Notes: generated from the sequence alone by a model not told the origin. A stretch of DNA of 64,000 nt from Conus ventricosus (GCA_018398815.1 CM031601.1:32338189-32402188); one strand, 5' to 3'; numbered from the stretch's first letter, positions 21,134-33,328 are shown. Numbers and translations: made by a program.

Positions 21134-23188
21134 TGTCGCGCCCGACCCGTTTAGGATAGGACCTACCCTCTCATACAGAAGGAGTCAGGAACTCAGAGAG
21201 AAAGTTTAACACCACAAAGAAAATTTTATGAACTAATTAGCAACACATAACAAACAACAAAATATAAAAATAATATATAGGGATAAGCGATGATATGAGT
21301 ATAACGTAGTGACCGTTTTAGTTATTATTGCATGTTGTTCATCCTGATCAATCACACTGATAAATGTGATAAACACTGCGCTGAACAGTTTGATGTTTTT
21401 TTATTGGAGCCGTTGATGATCCATCTCCTAGAAACCTTCAAGGGGGTTTACTCCCCCCATAATAATAATAATAATGTAAGCATATCATTACTTCCCTTAG
21501 ATTGCAGGCTACTTAGTACATTACAATGAGGGATATGAAATGAGAGTAATCAGAATGAAATGAACGCTGGAGGTGACACCCGGACCTGTTGCTCAGCTGC
21601 AATAATACCAATGATAACAAAAGAAGGCAATTGTGACAAAATGTTACAGTGATGATTGCATGGGGGATGAAAATATCAAATTACAACACCCAAATAACAA
21701 TGCCAGTACATACATCAACCATACACCAACAGAACACCCAATATGTCCAACTTCAGCAGAGCACAAAACTTATTTAGGAACTGGCGCTGCTTAATGGTTT
21801 ATATCTGATAGACTGGCCAGTATTGGTAGCTCTCGACTCTGGTCACACACTATACTGACAAAAATCACGTTGCAGTGGTTCCTCCCCCCACCGCACATTC
21901 ACAAATTGCTGATGTCACAAAGACATGCACAGACAACGGATGATGATCTCCCTTGACTACCCGCACCGCAAGCGTAGAACGTAATGAAGGGCAGAATCAA
22001 GAGAGGGCGATGGATGATGATGGGTGACTGTTTACGATGCGATGATCTCCCCTTGCCACCCTTAACCGCAGGCAGTAGAGCGGTGTCGTAGGAAGGGCAA
22101 GGCTAGGGGAATGATGAAGGAGTAGGCTAGAAGGAAGAATCACTCCAACCTGAGTGGTGAAGGTGTAGGCAGGCGAGGAAGATTCCACCCTCTCCCCTCT
22201 GCGGAACGACCCAACAGCAACCGGGATGTAGGAGCGCCGATCAGCAACAGCTGACTCTGGTGACGCACGGACTCCCGCGTTCCCGCTTGCCTGGCTCCAG
22301 TCCGCAGTCTGGCGGCGAGATGCTGGCCGCTATTTGCCGTCCCAGACAGCAGATTAGGCCTAACGCACACAAACGTCAGGCCTGAAATGCCCAGGGTTAA
22401 AAACTTCACTCACAACGTAAACAAATAAACCTTTCAGCTCTTATTCAACATTCTTCTTCTCATGTCCTTTCTCACACAATTCACTTCCGAACTCAAAGAA
22501 AATGAAACCACGGTCCTAATAATACCACGGCCAAACATAAACCTTCACATCACAAAACTATTATCCAGAACATAGCACATTCCAGTACCAAATCAGTTAT
22601 ACAGATCTAAATGACAAAATAGACATGACTAAAATAATGAATGAAAGGACGATCGAAATCAAAGGCAAATGAAAAATGAGCATAGAATTAGAAAATACAT
22701 CAAACTCCAGCACCTCCCCCCCCCCCCCCCCCCCCCACCTCCCTTCCCTTACCACAAACTGCACAGAACGCACGAACAACTATCACTATCACAAAAAACA
22801 ACAACAACCTTTTATACTACAAAAATTACATGGAAGGCACCACCTCCCCTGATGACTGTGCAAACCCCACACAAAAGTGCGGTAAAGATTCTGAGTAACA
22901 AAACAGTTACTAGGCCTACTAGGCCTATACGGTACACCCAACAGGATGTCACACGTCTGAGCTCATCATTGTATCTGACAAATCCAGGGGCCTCCCCAGT
23001 TCAACACACACAGAGCGACGCCGCGGATGAATAGGGCCTAGGCCTAGCCTACAGCGCGCGCTGCACAAAATTTCAAACGGTACACTTTAGCCTAACCGGC
23101 GGCACGCTACTCAGCACAACACACACACAGCGCTATGAACACTCACCCAGATCTAACATAGATCCAAGACAAAATATGTGCCGCGACA
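21134..23188. mobile_element. 2055-bp insertion with TG..CA ends (solo-LTR-like) inside the satellite
   Basis: The interval begins TGTCGCG and ends CGCGACA. It is bordered by GGCAT (21129-21133) and GGCGT (23189-23193), which look like a 5-bp target duplication with one substitution. The flanks belong to the same 57-bp satellite, so the boundary is well defined. No gag, pol or transposase is visible. It includes a duplicated ~75-bp block at about 21936-22100 (GATGATCTCCC..GAAGGGCA), a poly-C at 22719-22738 and a C/A-rich segment. The ends fit a solo LTR or a non-autonomous LTR-type element. Confidence 0.6.
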
Positions 23189-23193
23189 GGCGT

Positions 23194-23345
23194 GGTCAGA
23201 AACATCACATGGAGTAATATAAGCACTCCCTGGTGAATGATACTGGGCATGGTCAGAAACATTTCATGCAGTGATATAAGCACTCCCTGGTGAATGATAT
23301 TGGGCATGGTCAGAAACATTTCATGGAGTGATATAAACACGCGCC
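23194..23345. repeat. 57-bp satellite, right remnant
   Basis: Two full units and a partial third of the satellite seen at 21040-21133, with units beginning TGGTCAGAAACAT. A (GT)n plus poly-G tract follows at about 23489-23522. Confidence 0.88.
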
Positions 23346-23839
23346 TGTTTCTACCTCCCTGTCAGAAAGGGCGGGTAAGTTTAGGATCACGCGTACATTC
23401 ACCCCATGGTCACCACCGGGATACATTTAGTCGTGTCGGATACATTGATAATTTTGAAGGAGGGGATGATTTTGAAACAAAGAAATATGTGTGTGTGTGG
23501 GGGGGGGGGGGGGGGGGGGGGGTTCAGTCTGGATTTATTCCCCTTAAAGGGGTCCTCACCCCTAAATAGCATGTTTGGGTAGTTCAAAAGTATGATCGAG
23601 CGTGTTTCGATGTACGTGTTACTTTTCTTCTGGAACTCACTTCTATCCGTGTTTCGCGTCATGCAAGTAGCCAAATCGTGACTCGCCACGGAGATTGCCG
23701 AGCACAGTACGGAAAGAGACGAGAGTCGGGGATTCCGCAAGTGACGTTTAATATAAATGCCAAGACGACCGTGAATGAAAGACATGTCCATAAAAGCTTT
23801 CGCTATGAGGACGTAAAACTCAACTATTTTCCGGCGACA

Positions 23840-24025
23840 ATGGCAGATGCTCCCAGCTACGAGTCAAGTTCCAACGAAGAGGACATCGAACGTGAAATTT
23901 TCAATAAGTGTATGGAGTTCAGCCGTACCAGTTTGAACCAACAGCTCCTTGTACAGTACCACCTCCCTCGCCATCAGACGCTTGTGTTTCGTTCCAGGCA
24001 GTTCGACATTATTTTTACAGGTTGA
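23840..24025 (+). pseudogene. Left-end gene of the Kolobok-like element, truncated
   Basis: The frame from ATG 23840 (MADAPSYESSSNEEDIEREI) encodes an acidic N-terminus followed by a His/Arg/Gln-rich region. It stops where the LINE begins. The start follows an in-frame upstream open region, so 23840 is a choice based on the protein-like composition. I do not recognise a domain. Its orientation towards the THAP gene suggests two convergent genes in the complete element. The 3' part may lie beyond the nested LINE but I could not trace it. Confidence 0.45.
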
Positions 24026-24030
24026 CCATA

Positions 24031-25600
24031 TTATGTGGTTGTACAACTCGGAACAATACTCTGTCCATCTCTCTGTGATGTCTTTGTCTTCTGTGAGAGT
24101 GTTTCCCTTTTGTCCTGTATGGTGTTCACTTTCGCTGTCTTCGTTTTAGTTAGGTCATTCACCACTTGGAAGGCTTCCTTCGTGTTGTTTCTTGAAAGAT
24201 TCTCTTCGATGTGGGTGCATTGATCAGTGATCCATTGTTGTTTTGCCTCCTTCATTGCTCTTCGTATGGTTTTGTTGATCTTTCTATATTCTGATCTGCC
24301 CTCAGGTGTGGACTTGCCTTTCTTCAGTTCCCTTCTTCTGTCGCATAGGTCTAGAATGTCACTAGTGATCCACGGTTTTTCTTTGCGACGGCTCTTTCCT
24401 AAAATTTCTTTTGCTGTATCCACCATGATGGAGCTGAATTTGTTGGTTATTGTCTCCTGGCCTTCGGTGAGGAGGAGGAGTGGTGCAAACTTCCCACCAA
24501 TTGCTGCCTGGAATTCCTGAGAGATAGCTGGGTCTTTCAATTTGTCAACGTCAAATCGCAGCCTCGTGTTCACGCCTGTGTGTATTCGCCTTAGACGGGC
24601 TCTGAATGTCATCATGACAAGGTTGTGGTCGCTGCCGACATCTGCACCTGGGAAGGCTCTTGTTTGCTGTGTTTATTCCAGTCTTATGTCTTCTCTTCAC
24701 CAGTATGTAATCGATCTGGTTTGGCACTGTCCGTTCGGATGGTGCCATGTTGCTATACGGGTTGCTTTGTGTTGGCCAAGCGTATTTGAGAGGACCATAT
24801 TGTTGAAGCCAGCAAATTCCAGCAAGCGTAACCCCCTCTCGTTGGTACTATCATTACAAGAGGGGCCGATGAAGTCCTTCCAGTCTTCTACTGAGTCTCT
24901 TCCCACCTTGCCATTCCAGTCACCCTGTACGATCAAGATGTCTTTCTTGTCTACTTTGTCAATAACGTCTTGCAGCTGTTGGTAGAACTCTTCAATCACC
25001 TCATCATCATATTCTGTTGTTGGGGCGCATGCCTGTATCACCGTGATGTTGAACGACTTGGCACGTAGGCGGATTGTCATTAGCCGGCTTGATATTGGTT
25101 TGCATGCCATGACTGCATTCTTGATGGTCTTGTTAACTAAGAATGCAAACACCGTTAGTGTGTGTGTTCTCTTCGCCACTGTAGTAGAGGTTGTGTCCGT
25201 CGTCAGTGTCAACCTCGCCAGCGTTCGTCCATCTAGCTTCACATAGTCCAAGGAGATGCCAGTTGTACCTTTCCATTTCATGCTCGGGCTCATTTACTTT
25301 TCCGATTTGATGAAGTGTTCGGACATTCCATGTGGCTATAATGATGTTCTCTCTGCCACGGAGAGTTTCACCAGTAGCATACTTTTCACGTCCGCCCTGG
25401 TGGGAGATGGATGGTGCGGTCCTTGGAAGCCCGGGCGACGACCGAGCTGGTATGATTTTCTGTTGTGAAGTACTCATCATGCGGCGTGTCTTGGGCATTG
25501 AAGATCTGGCAGATCCCATCCCTCTCCAGATCAGACCACAGCCGATATCCTCCAATATTCGGAGGACGTTCAAAACCCCATAGTTGACGATGATCACCCA
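24031..25600 (-). pseudogene. LINE APE endonuclease and linker (inverted half)
   Basis: The minus strand encodes the start of an APE-type endonuclease, NIIIATWNVRTL (about 25350), then LLGLCEARW. The next frame has IQACAPTTEYDDEVIEEFY and the catalytic GDWNGKVG box (about 24900). A third frame (24615-24031) is the Lys/Arg-rich linker with WITSDILDLCDRRRELKKGK, leading into the reverse transcriptase. These nick the target DNA for priming. Frame changes near 25150 and 24650 break the gene. It is similar to proteins often mis-annotated as craniofacial development protein 2-like in invertebrates. Confidence 0.85.
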
Positions 25601-25603
25601 GTA

Positions 25604-27123
25604 ATGCGCGAGGAAGTGAGGGCTGCAATACAAACACTAAAGAGTGGAAAATCAGCAGGAGTAGACAACATACCCGCTGAATTAATAAAACATGGAGGAG
25701 AGGCAACAGTAGACATCTTGACCACCATCTGCAACAAAATCTGGCAGACAGGTGAATGGCCTACAACATGGACACAATCGCTGATCATAGTTCTTCCCAA
25801 AAAAGGCAATCTCCAACTATGCCAGAACTATAGAACCATCAGCTTAATCAGCCACGCAAGCAAGATCATGCTCAGAGTTATCCAAAACCATTCAAGACCT
25901 CAGGTAGAAGAACTCATCGCCGAAGAACAAGCCGGCTTTCGCAAAGGCAGGAGCACTACAAAGCAAATTTTCAACCTACGAGTCCTCTGTGAGAAACACC
26001 TCCAGCACCAAAGAGAACTGTACCACGTGTTCATTGACTTTTAAAAAGCCTTTGACAGAGTCTGGCACAGTGCACTGTGGGCCACCAGGAGGAAGTTCAA
26101 CATGGGAGAGAAACTGACCCAAATCATCCAGCAGCTATACGCCAATGCCACAAGTGCAGTACTCGCCAACAACATGATGGGAGACTGGTTCCACACAACT
26201 GTTGGAGTTCGCCAAGGCTGTCTCCTAGCTCCTTTCCTTTTCAACGTGTTCCTAGAAAGGCTAATGATCGATGCCCTTGAAGATCATGAAGGCACGGTCA
26301 GCGTTGGAGGCAGAACCATCACGAACCTCAGATTTGCAGACGACATCGAGGGCTTGCCAGAAATGAAAGAAGAATTGGCCAGACTAGTCAGCCACCTTGA
26401 CAACACCTCAACAAGATATGGGATGGAAATCAGCGCAGAGAAAACCAAACTGATTACGAACAAATATGGCACCATAACAACTGAAATCACTGTCAAAGGC
26501 CATAAACTTGAAACTGTCAACCAATTCAAGTACTTAGGGGCAATCATTTCTGACGATGGATCACGACCGGAAGTGCTATCAAGAACTGCACAATCAATGT
26601 CTGCACTCGCCAAGTTAAAACCAATATGGAGGGACAGAAACATCACCATGAAGCACAAAATTCGACTCGTGCGGACGCTGGTACTGTCGATCTTCCTGTA
26701 CGCTTGTGAAACATAAACCCTCACAGCAGAGCTGCAAAGAAGATAGAAACAATGGAGATGAGATGCTATCGAAACATCCTGGGCATCTCCTACTTGGACC
26801 ACATAACCAATGAACAAATCCAACAGACCATCCAGAAACACTTAGGCCCCTATGAAGATCTGCCCACTACAGTGAAGAAGCGGAAGCTGAGATGGTATGG
26901 TCACACAACAAGATCCAGTGGCCTATCGAAAATAATCCTTCAGGGAACCGTGGAGGGGAGCAGAAGGAGAGGCAGACAGAAGAAAAAATGGGCGGACAAT
27001 ATTGCAGAGTGGACAGGCAAACCTTTTGCTGAAACCCAGGCTCTCGCTCATGACCGGGACAGATGGAGGAAAGTGGTGTACAGCGCATCAAGGTGGCGCC
27101 CCTACGACTCCATAAGGAGTTAA
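25604..27123 (+). pseudogene. LINE reverse transcriptase
   Basis: The plus frame starts within the RT: LKSGKSAGVDNIPAELIKHG, then AEEQAGFRKGRSTTKQIF, GVRQGCLLAPFLFNVFLERL and the catalytic LRFADDIEGLPEM. The C-terminal domain includes MEMRCYRNILGISYLDH and LRWYGHTTRSSGLSKIIL. A TAA interrupts the motif before KAFDRVW at 26041. A second TAA follows YACET at 26714, with a frame change a few codons later. The FADD active site is intact but the stops make the copy non-functional. Confidence 0.92.
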
Positions 27124-27151
27124 GCGCGCAAGGCAAGGCAAGGCAAGGCAA

Positions 27152-27222
27152 TTTATATACATGTACACACATACGCACGACACAGATAGTACATGATATA
27201 CACATGCACATACATACATCTG

Positions 27223-27277
<55 letters not shown>

Positions 27278-27470
27278 TACCGTAGTATGTAAATAACATT
27301 AAAATGATTATGTGATACACCGCATTTCCTTCAGTTGTTTAGATCTATCAGATAATGCCTTTTCCTTTGAACAGGACTTTGTCAGCTTCTGCATCATCAC
27401 ACTAATTCTCTTCCCTGCTGTAGAAATCTTTTTAATAGCTGTTCACTTTCAGTCCCCCCCCCCCCCCCCT

Positions 27471-27523
<53 letters not shown>

Positions 27524-27828
27524 ACACACCAATTTTTTTTACATTCTTCATTTTCAATCTCACTCCCTCCACTTAAATTCTGAAGTTCCACAATGACAAT
27601 TAGAATCTGAGGGGTCTTTTACAATATATTGCAGTCAAAGATTCTGGCTGTTATTTTAAAACCTGATGCGTGACGTGCCTTACATCAGATCTAAGCTGCA
27701 TATCTAAGCTCATTATTCTCTTACTCACCAGGGCAGTTTATAGCATACAGACATACCACAACTGCATATATCTTAAAATGCACACTGTCACCATCCTGTA
27801 TCCAAATACTGATGAATAATTCACTTAC
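27152..27828. other. Interval with CA and poly-C microsatellites inside the Kolobok-like element
   Basis: Holds (CA)n at 27225-27276, poly-C at 27453-27470 followed by (AC)n to 27522, and unique AT-rich sequence. It is probably intronic or non-coding DNA of the transposon. No gene is visible. Confidence 0.55.
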
Positions 27829-27891
27829 TAAAGCATATGGTTGATGGGCGGAAACTTGAACTTGCAGGGGTGCCTGATGTTCAGCAATGTC
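27829..27891 (-). other. Candidate 63-bp internal exon of the THAP transposase
   Basis: On the minus strand a pyrimidine-rich acceptor (TTTTTATTTTTCAG) precedes 63 stop-free bases that end at a consensus donor GTAAGTG. The length is a multiple of three. It lies downstream of the THAP exon in the same direction, so it may be the next exon, but the short peptide has no recognisable domain. Confidence 0.35.
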
Positions 27892-28265
27892 CTGAAAAAT
27901 AAAAACCCAAACTATTATTCACTGGAGTCCAACAAGCTGTTATTTGTGGACATGGACACTTTCTTGTTAATAAGAATCATACCTTCAGTTTTGTTGGAAA
28001 CAGCAACAGCAGGGGAAAAAATTAATCACAAACATGCAACAGTTTCAGTGACAGCAGGCAATGTGACTGACTGACTGCCACTATGACTCTGGCATGTGTG
28101 ACTGAAAGTAACAATGTATGTTTCAGTTTGATGCCAACACTCTACAAAAACCAACAAAAAGTTTGATGCCAACACTCTACAAAAACCAACTATCTTTACA
28201 ACCAACTATGCACTGAGAATGAAATGAAACACAAAAAGATCAACCACTCATTCCACAAACCTTAC

Positions 28266-28617
28266 CTTCTTTACGTCTCTGAGTTTGGTTCTCTTTGCAC
28301 ATGCAGCTGGCGAATGAACAGAGAGTGCTTTAATACATTTTTCTGTTATAATAGTTGGCACAGCATCCTCTTTCAGCTGTCTTTGGACCCGAATTCCAGC
28401 TTCCACCTTTACCTTCCAGGCATGTGGTCTTGGAAACTGCTCTTCAAAGTGACGACAGCAAATGCCATGATAACTGTCCTGAAGAACAAAATCTTTCCTC
28501 GTTGTGGTGACATTTATCTGCAATCGCCTAAACTGGCTGGAAGCACCTGGAAAAAGCATGAATGCTTACTCTTTGCTTATTTCCTGATGAAATTCCGCAA
28601 CCAGACACATCACATTC
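28266..28617 (-). pseudogene. THAP zinc-finger exon of the transposase
   Basis: The minus strand reads ECDVSGCGISSGNKQRVS (about 28617-28564). After a 1-nt shift in a T-run near 28556 it continues MLFPGASSQFRRLQ, later HGICCRHFEEQFP and KEDAVPTI. This fits the THAP signature C-x2/4-C ... C-x2-H with the closing AVPTI box, a DNA-binding finger found at the N-terminus of Kolobok- and P-type transposases. The exon ends at AAG followed by GTAAGG, a good splice donor. No in-frame ATG is visible directly upstream, so the first exon may be elsewhere. Confidence 0.72.
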
Positions 28618-28876
28618 GCCCCATCTCACTTCAGCCGAACACGAAGAGTGACTTGGCTTTTCTACGTCATCAATCGGGAAACCCCCCTTTTATTGAAATC
28701 GAGGCTCTCGTTCCTGTTTCAGCCTCTCGCTTTCCCGGTCCGCAAGAAATGCTGCTCTCACTGCAAGATGAGAGCACAGGCGGCTGATTCGGGGCTGGGT
28801 TTCGCAATACGACCACATACCAAAACCGTGTATTTGGTCAAAATAGACTTGTAAAAATGGGTGAGAACCCCTTTAA

Positions 28877-30989
28877 TTTGCCCTGCCTCATCCGCCGGGG
28901 TGTCATTTTGGATGGGGAGTGATTAGGGAACATCACACCGTGAAGTCACTCGATCGAAGCGTGCTTTTTTCGCGTCAAGAAATGCCTATGCGTCTGTCTG
29001 GCTGTGCAACAGTCGCCAGCCGTTCGGGAAGAATGATTATCAGACCACGCGACTCTGTCTGCACCCACGCCAACGACAGCACGCCGCACAGCTTGCTGCA
29101 GCCACCAACTAGTCCCCAACAGCTAGCGCTGTCAAGGCGACCATCTCGATCTGACTGTGCACCCACCGCCTCTCGACATTTTCCACCACAGAATGCAACA
29201 GGGTAAGATCTTTTTTATGGATTTTTTTTTCACGCATATCAGTCTCCCGAACATTGCAGGGAAAATGAAGGAACTGAAATCGTGACGAGGCGAGAGGTTT
29301 GCGCCGCTCAGATCAAAATTATCATTATGTATTCAGATCAAAATTATCATTATGTATTCAAGACGTAAACGACCAAATTATATTGATTAGATTTTAACAC
29401 ATAAACGAACAGTTACTCGTAAGTTGATGTATGTGTGTGCTTTCCGGAGTGCAGGTTTCCGTAAACGGAGGGATATTTGAGATGCGCATGCACAGTTCTG
29501 CCATGATTATTTCAGCGCTCAGATCATTATTAATACTTTAAATAATGATCTAGATTCCAACTGACAGTAAACAAATGTTTGTGCAACCAGAGTTTTGTAA
29601 CTCAATTGACAAAAGCTTCTTTTTTTTAATTTAAGCTAACCCCTTTTTGGGGTGGACAATTTTAGAAAGAAATTGGGAGGACAAATATCCCTCCGGACAC
29701 CTACACTTGGGAAACTACACCACACAAACAGCAACTTACAAGGAAGTATTCGTTTATGTGTCAAATTTCCGGCAACAGATGTATTATTTCGATCGCGCCC
29801 ATAATTATTGTGCGCATGCTACAGCTGATGGCGGATGTGTTATGAACTTGCGATCAATGAAATTTACTGTGTATGATCTATGTATGTGTTTCTCTCTCTC
29901 TCTCTCTCTCCCTCTCTCTCTCTCTCTCTCGTTTTCAACTCTGTTCTATTATGTATTGTCTTTAAACATAGAACTGTAAACTTGAATGCTCCTTCCTTTC
30001 TGTCTCCTTTGTAGTCTGTCATTCATCCTTCCACTCCTCTTCCAGTCTTTCTTTCACCTCCACGCCCTCTCCATTGTCCATACACCCCCTTTTATGAGGG
30101 AGGAAGTTGGTCTCTTTCTCTCTCTGCCTCCACCCTGTTGCTTCCCTCAGTCATCCGCCTCTCATCTTTGTTCAAGCCATTGCCAAGTGTGTTTTCTCTG
30201 TGGTGACATTATTCATATTGTTTCATTCAGATTGTATTTGTCTAGGGTGCGTGTACGCCCATCATCTCTGACCAAGCACATACTGTTAATTAGGCAGAAT
30301 TATCTACCACTGCAGATATGAATGCTTATCTCCCCCTATTTCTTCAATCTAACACATAAAAGCAAGCTTTGTTTATAATTGAATATTTCTTGCAGTCATT
30401 GCAATACCAAGCTGCTCTGTAAATTGCTGGAATGGTGCTCGGTTACTTATCCTTGGAATTTATTAGTTTATTGTAATTTAGTCCCTTGCGGATTCATTCC
30501 AAGAACTGGCCCACAGCACCTGTGTCCTAAGAGGATATGTTTCTATATTTTCTACTTTTCACAAGAAAATGTAGCTTGTTTTGCTCTTTCATGATTTTCT
30601 TTTGCTTCTTAGGTGGCACCTTTGGTTGTATTTTTGAAAACTCAACAAACATACTACGGTATTGCACACCAGCCTTTTTCTGGGATAGCATTCTTCTTAA
30701 AACCGAAAAGGCAGAGGAGTCAATTTACCACTTTCCGCGGTCACTGAGGAGAAACAACCAGGTTTCGAAATATCAGTATATGACCTGGAGACGTAGAGAG
30801 GACATCGAAATTGAGGTTACCATGAGAGCAGGGCATGAAGGGCCACAGAATTTGAGGCATTTTTTTATGCTGATCGATGAGAATGAGGGATGATGCTACA
30901 GGTTTCCATTTCGGTCTGTGACTTCATGACAGGGCTATACTCTACGCTTCCTTTCATAATATATCCCGGCATCAACCAGGCACAAGAGA
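28877..30989. other. Gene-free interval
   Basis: About 2.1 kb with no recognised gene. A ~25-bp direct duplication CAGATCAAAATTATCATTAT sits at about 29311-29360 and a (CT)n tract at 29891-29931. Open frames up to 118 codons have no domain. Confidence 0.55.
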
Positions 30990-31225
30990 TACAGGCACCT
31001 GCAGTGTTGGTCAGGAAATTTGAGCAACACTCTCAGAAACGCATCCATTAAGTGGATGAAACTCGACTGTGTGGTCCCAGCCTTCCCAACTGAGTCCGCA
31101 GCAAACTCAACTCTGGGTAGGAGCCGGTCAGGGCAGAAAAACCCACATGACTCTGATGGGATTCAAACCCACGACCTCCCAGCCGGGAGTCCGCGACGCT
31201 AACCACTTCGCCACGGCGGCTGCTA
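30990..31225 (-). mobile_element. tRNA-derived SINE
   Basis: On the minus strand the sequence starts GCCGCCGTGGCGAAGTGGTTAG (A-box-like). A B-box GTGGGTTTGAATCCC follows about 45 bases later. A ~130-bp body then ends near AATGGATGCGTTTCTGAGAG. This is a pol III-type SINE head distinct from the one at 20377. Ends and target duplication are not resolved. Confidence 0.7.
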
Positions 31226-33328
31226 ATCCCATTTTTATCCAGTCTATCATCATCATCATCATTAGCATTATTTGTTTTGATTATTGTTGTTGTTATCATC
31301 ATCATACTACTACCACTACTATACTACTGCTGCTGCTGCTACTACTGCTACAACTGCTACTACTACTTCTACTATTATCTTTGTATATGTTATCATCATC
31401 ATCATCATTATTATCATCATCATCATTATCATCATCAATATCATTTTCATCACTACTGTTGTTGTTGTTCCATAACCTATACAGGTTTTAAGAGTCACGA
31501 TAAACACATGAACGATGATGTTGCTGGTTATGTCAGTGTCCATCACGTCAATTTCAGCCACCGATGGGAAATGCTTAGCAGGGCCCATCACCTCTCGTGG
31601 AGCATGCTTCGTGTTTGTGTTGTTCCATAAATCACCGGACACTACATGAGAATAGAATGCTGGTCTGGTTGTTCGGGTGATCTCAGATGAAGAACTCAAT
31701 CAGCTGGTGCGAATTCTTGTCCCTGGAGCGCTCCATGTTGAAATTATGGGGTGTTTTTTTCGTTTGTTTGTTGTTGGTTTGTTGTTTGTTGGTTGTTTTT
31801 TTCCTCTTCTATCTGCACAATAAAATGGTCAGAAGTGTTGCTGACGTGTGCTGTTTCATTTCAGTTAACTCCCCTGAGGTGTTTCAGCAAGTCTATTTTA
31901 GACAGAGTGCCCGTCCTGGCATGCTGGTGTATATTTTGACAATATGAGCTGTTGACTGTGGCTGTACCTGAGTCTGCGATTCAAGCGAGAGCGCAGGTTA
32001 AGCTTTATGTTAACAAACAAACCGAGCAGCAAGAACTGCTTGACAGTGGGAGTTCAAAGGCGACTTTGGCTCGCAAAAATTACTGACTTTGTTAGTGTAT
32101 GTATGACACAGCCAAGGAGGAGCCGCTTCTGTTCCTGTACGAGAACCAGTATATCTCCCTCCCCCCCCCCCCCCCCCCCCCCCCCCCACCACCTCGTTTC
32201 CATTCCATATCCTTTTGCGCCAATCTAAGGAGAACAGTGATTGTTCCCCCTTAAATTTCATTGTCTTGAGTGTCGTTCGTCTTATCTGTAGAAGACCAGA
32301 GAGGTCGGAACGCGTATGTTATTTTTTCTTCTTCTTCTTCTTCTTTTGTGTAATTTGTTCTTTGGTTTGATGACCCCAAAAGTGAAGAAATTTAGAGGGG
32401 ACACATGATAGACCGCGAGGTCTAGGCTAATGAAGCCAGTCCCTACTACTACTACTACACTACTACTACTATTTCAAGTTTTCGTGCTCACAAAACCCAA
32501 GGTTCAAGCTTTCGTGACAACAAACCGAGCTCAATTTGCAGTAGTAACATGGGCTGTCGATTCCAGAGGGCCTTAACTTTCTGAGAGTGTGACCGTGTGG
32601 ATAGGAAAACAAACTAGCAACAATACCAACACACAACGACTTGTATGCTCGTCTCTCTTTGGCTGTGTGTGCACATTACGTCAACAAGTTACGACAAAAC
32701 TTCCTGGCCTGAACGGGAATAGCTAAAATCATGCACCATGAACAAGTTGTGTTGTACCACATCATGAACGACGTGAAATATCGTCTGCCACTTTCACAGT
32801 TACAACATTCAGTGTCAGTATACAAGAGAGAGAGAGAATGAGAGAGAGAGAGAAAAAAAACGATAACAACAAATAAACAAACAGAAGCAAACAATTTAAT
32901 AGTTACGATCGGTCGGCACTCGATGATTGATTCAACAAAATCCACATGTCATTACTTTGGTAATGACCCTTATCCGCCCACTCCCCACCCACCCCAAAAA
33001 TGAAGAAATAAAGTAAAAATAAAATGAAATAAATTGAAAATAAATAAATGAATAGATAAAAATGCAAACCAAAGTGTGTGATCACAGTTTTTCCAAGTAC
33101 TATTTTCCGCCGTTCAGCTGTCTGTTAGTTTCTTAGACTTTTATGTCAGGAGTTCAGGATTACTTTGATAGAGGTCCGGAGGTAGTCATACTGTCTGCAT
33201 CATGGAAGTCCCCCCCCCCCCCTCCCACTTCAACCTCCCCCCCCCCCCCCCCCCCCCCCCCCCGTCCCCCGTGCCCCTCCCTTTCCCTCCCCTTTGCTTC
33301 TCGGGGCGGGGGGCGTGTAAAGGCAAAC
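31226..33328. other. Gene-free interval rich in triplet and poly-C repeats
   Basis: A mosaic of ATC, CTA, CTG and GTT triplets spans about 31245-31470. Poly-C lies at 32158-32187, (CTT)n at 32326-32345, an ACT-rich stretch at 32443-32472 and poly-C runs at 33209-33263. Reading frames across these are low complexity. No gene is supported. Confidence 0.7.

Larger units (their letters stand above)
24026..27150 (+). mobile_element. APE-type LINE with inverted 5' half (twin priming)
   Basis: The 5' half (endonuclease and linker) lies on the minus strand, 25633 to 24031. The 3' half (reverse transcriptase to C-terminus) lies on the plus strand, 25604 to 27123. The linker frame ends near RWTEYCSELYN-like sequence at about 24040 and the plus frame resumes with the next domain. 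So the two halves abut in the original order with one half inverted, which is the signature of twin-primed insertion. The 3' end carries AAGGC repeats (27128-27151). Clade is uncertain (RTE- or Nimb-like). Confidence 0.82.
23544..28876 (-). mobile_element. Kolobok-like DNA transposon (TTAA target site, THAP gene), interrupted by a LINE
   Basis: Imperfect terminal inverted repeats AGGGGTCCTCACCC (23548-23561) and AGGGGTTCTCACCC (reverse complement of 28859-28872) are flanked by TTAA on both sides. TTAA followed by AGGGG fits the TTAAAGGRR ends of Kolobok/T2-type elements as I recall them, and Kolobok transposases carry THAP domains. A THAP exon lies just inside the right end, reading inwards on the minus strand. 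A second gene reads inwards from the left end. About 3.1 kb in the middle is a foreign LINE (about 24026-27150). A second copy of the left end occurs at 63902-64000. Confidence 0.72.

Noticed and set aside
24031..25633. Host craniofacial development protein 2 homologue
   Set aside because: The sequence is a LINE endonuclease. The name is a common annotation artefact for such elements.
31160..31225. tRNA gene on the minus strand
   Set aside because: Same reasoning. The tRNA-like part continues into a SINE body and no discriminator/CCA-end structure is seen.
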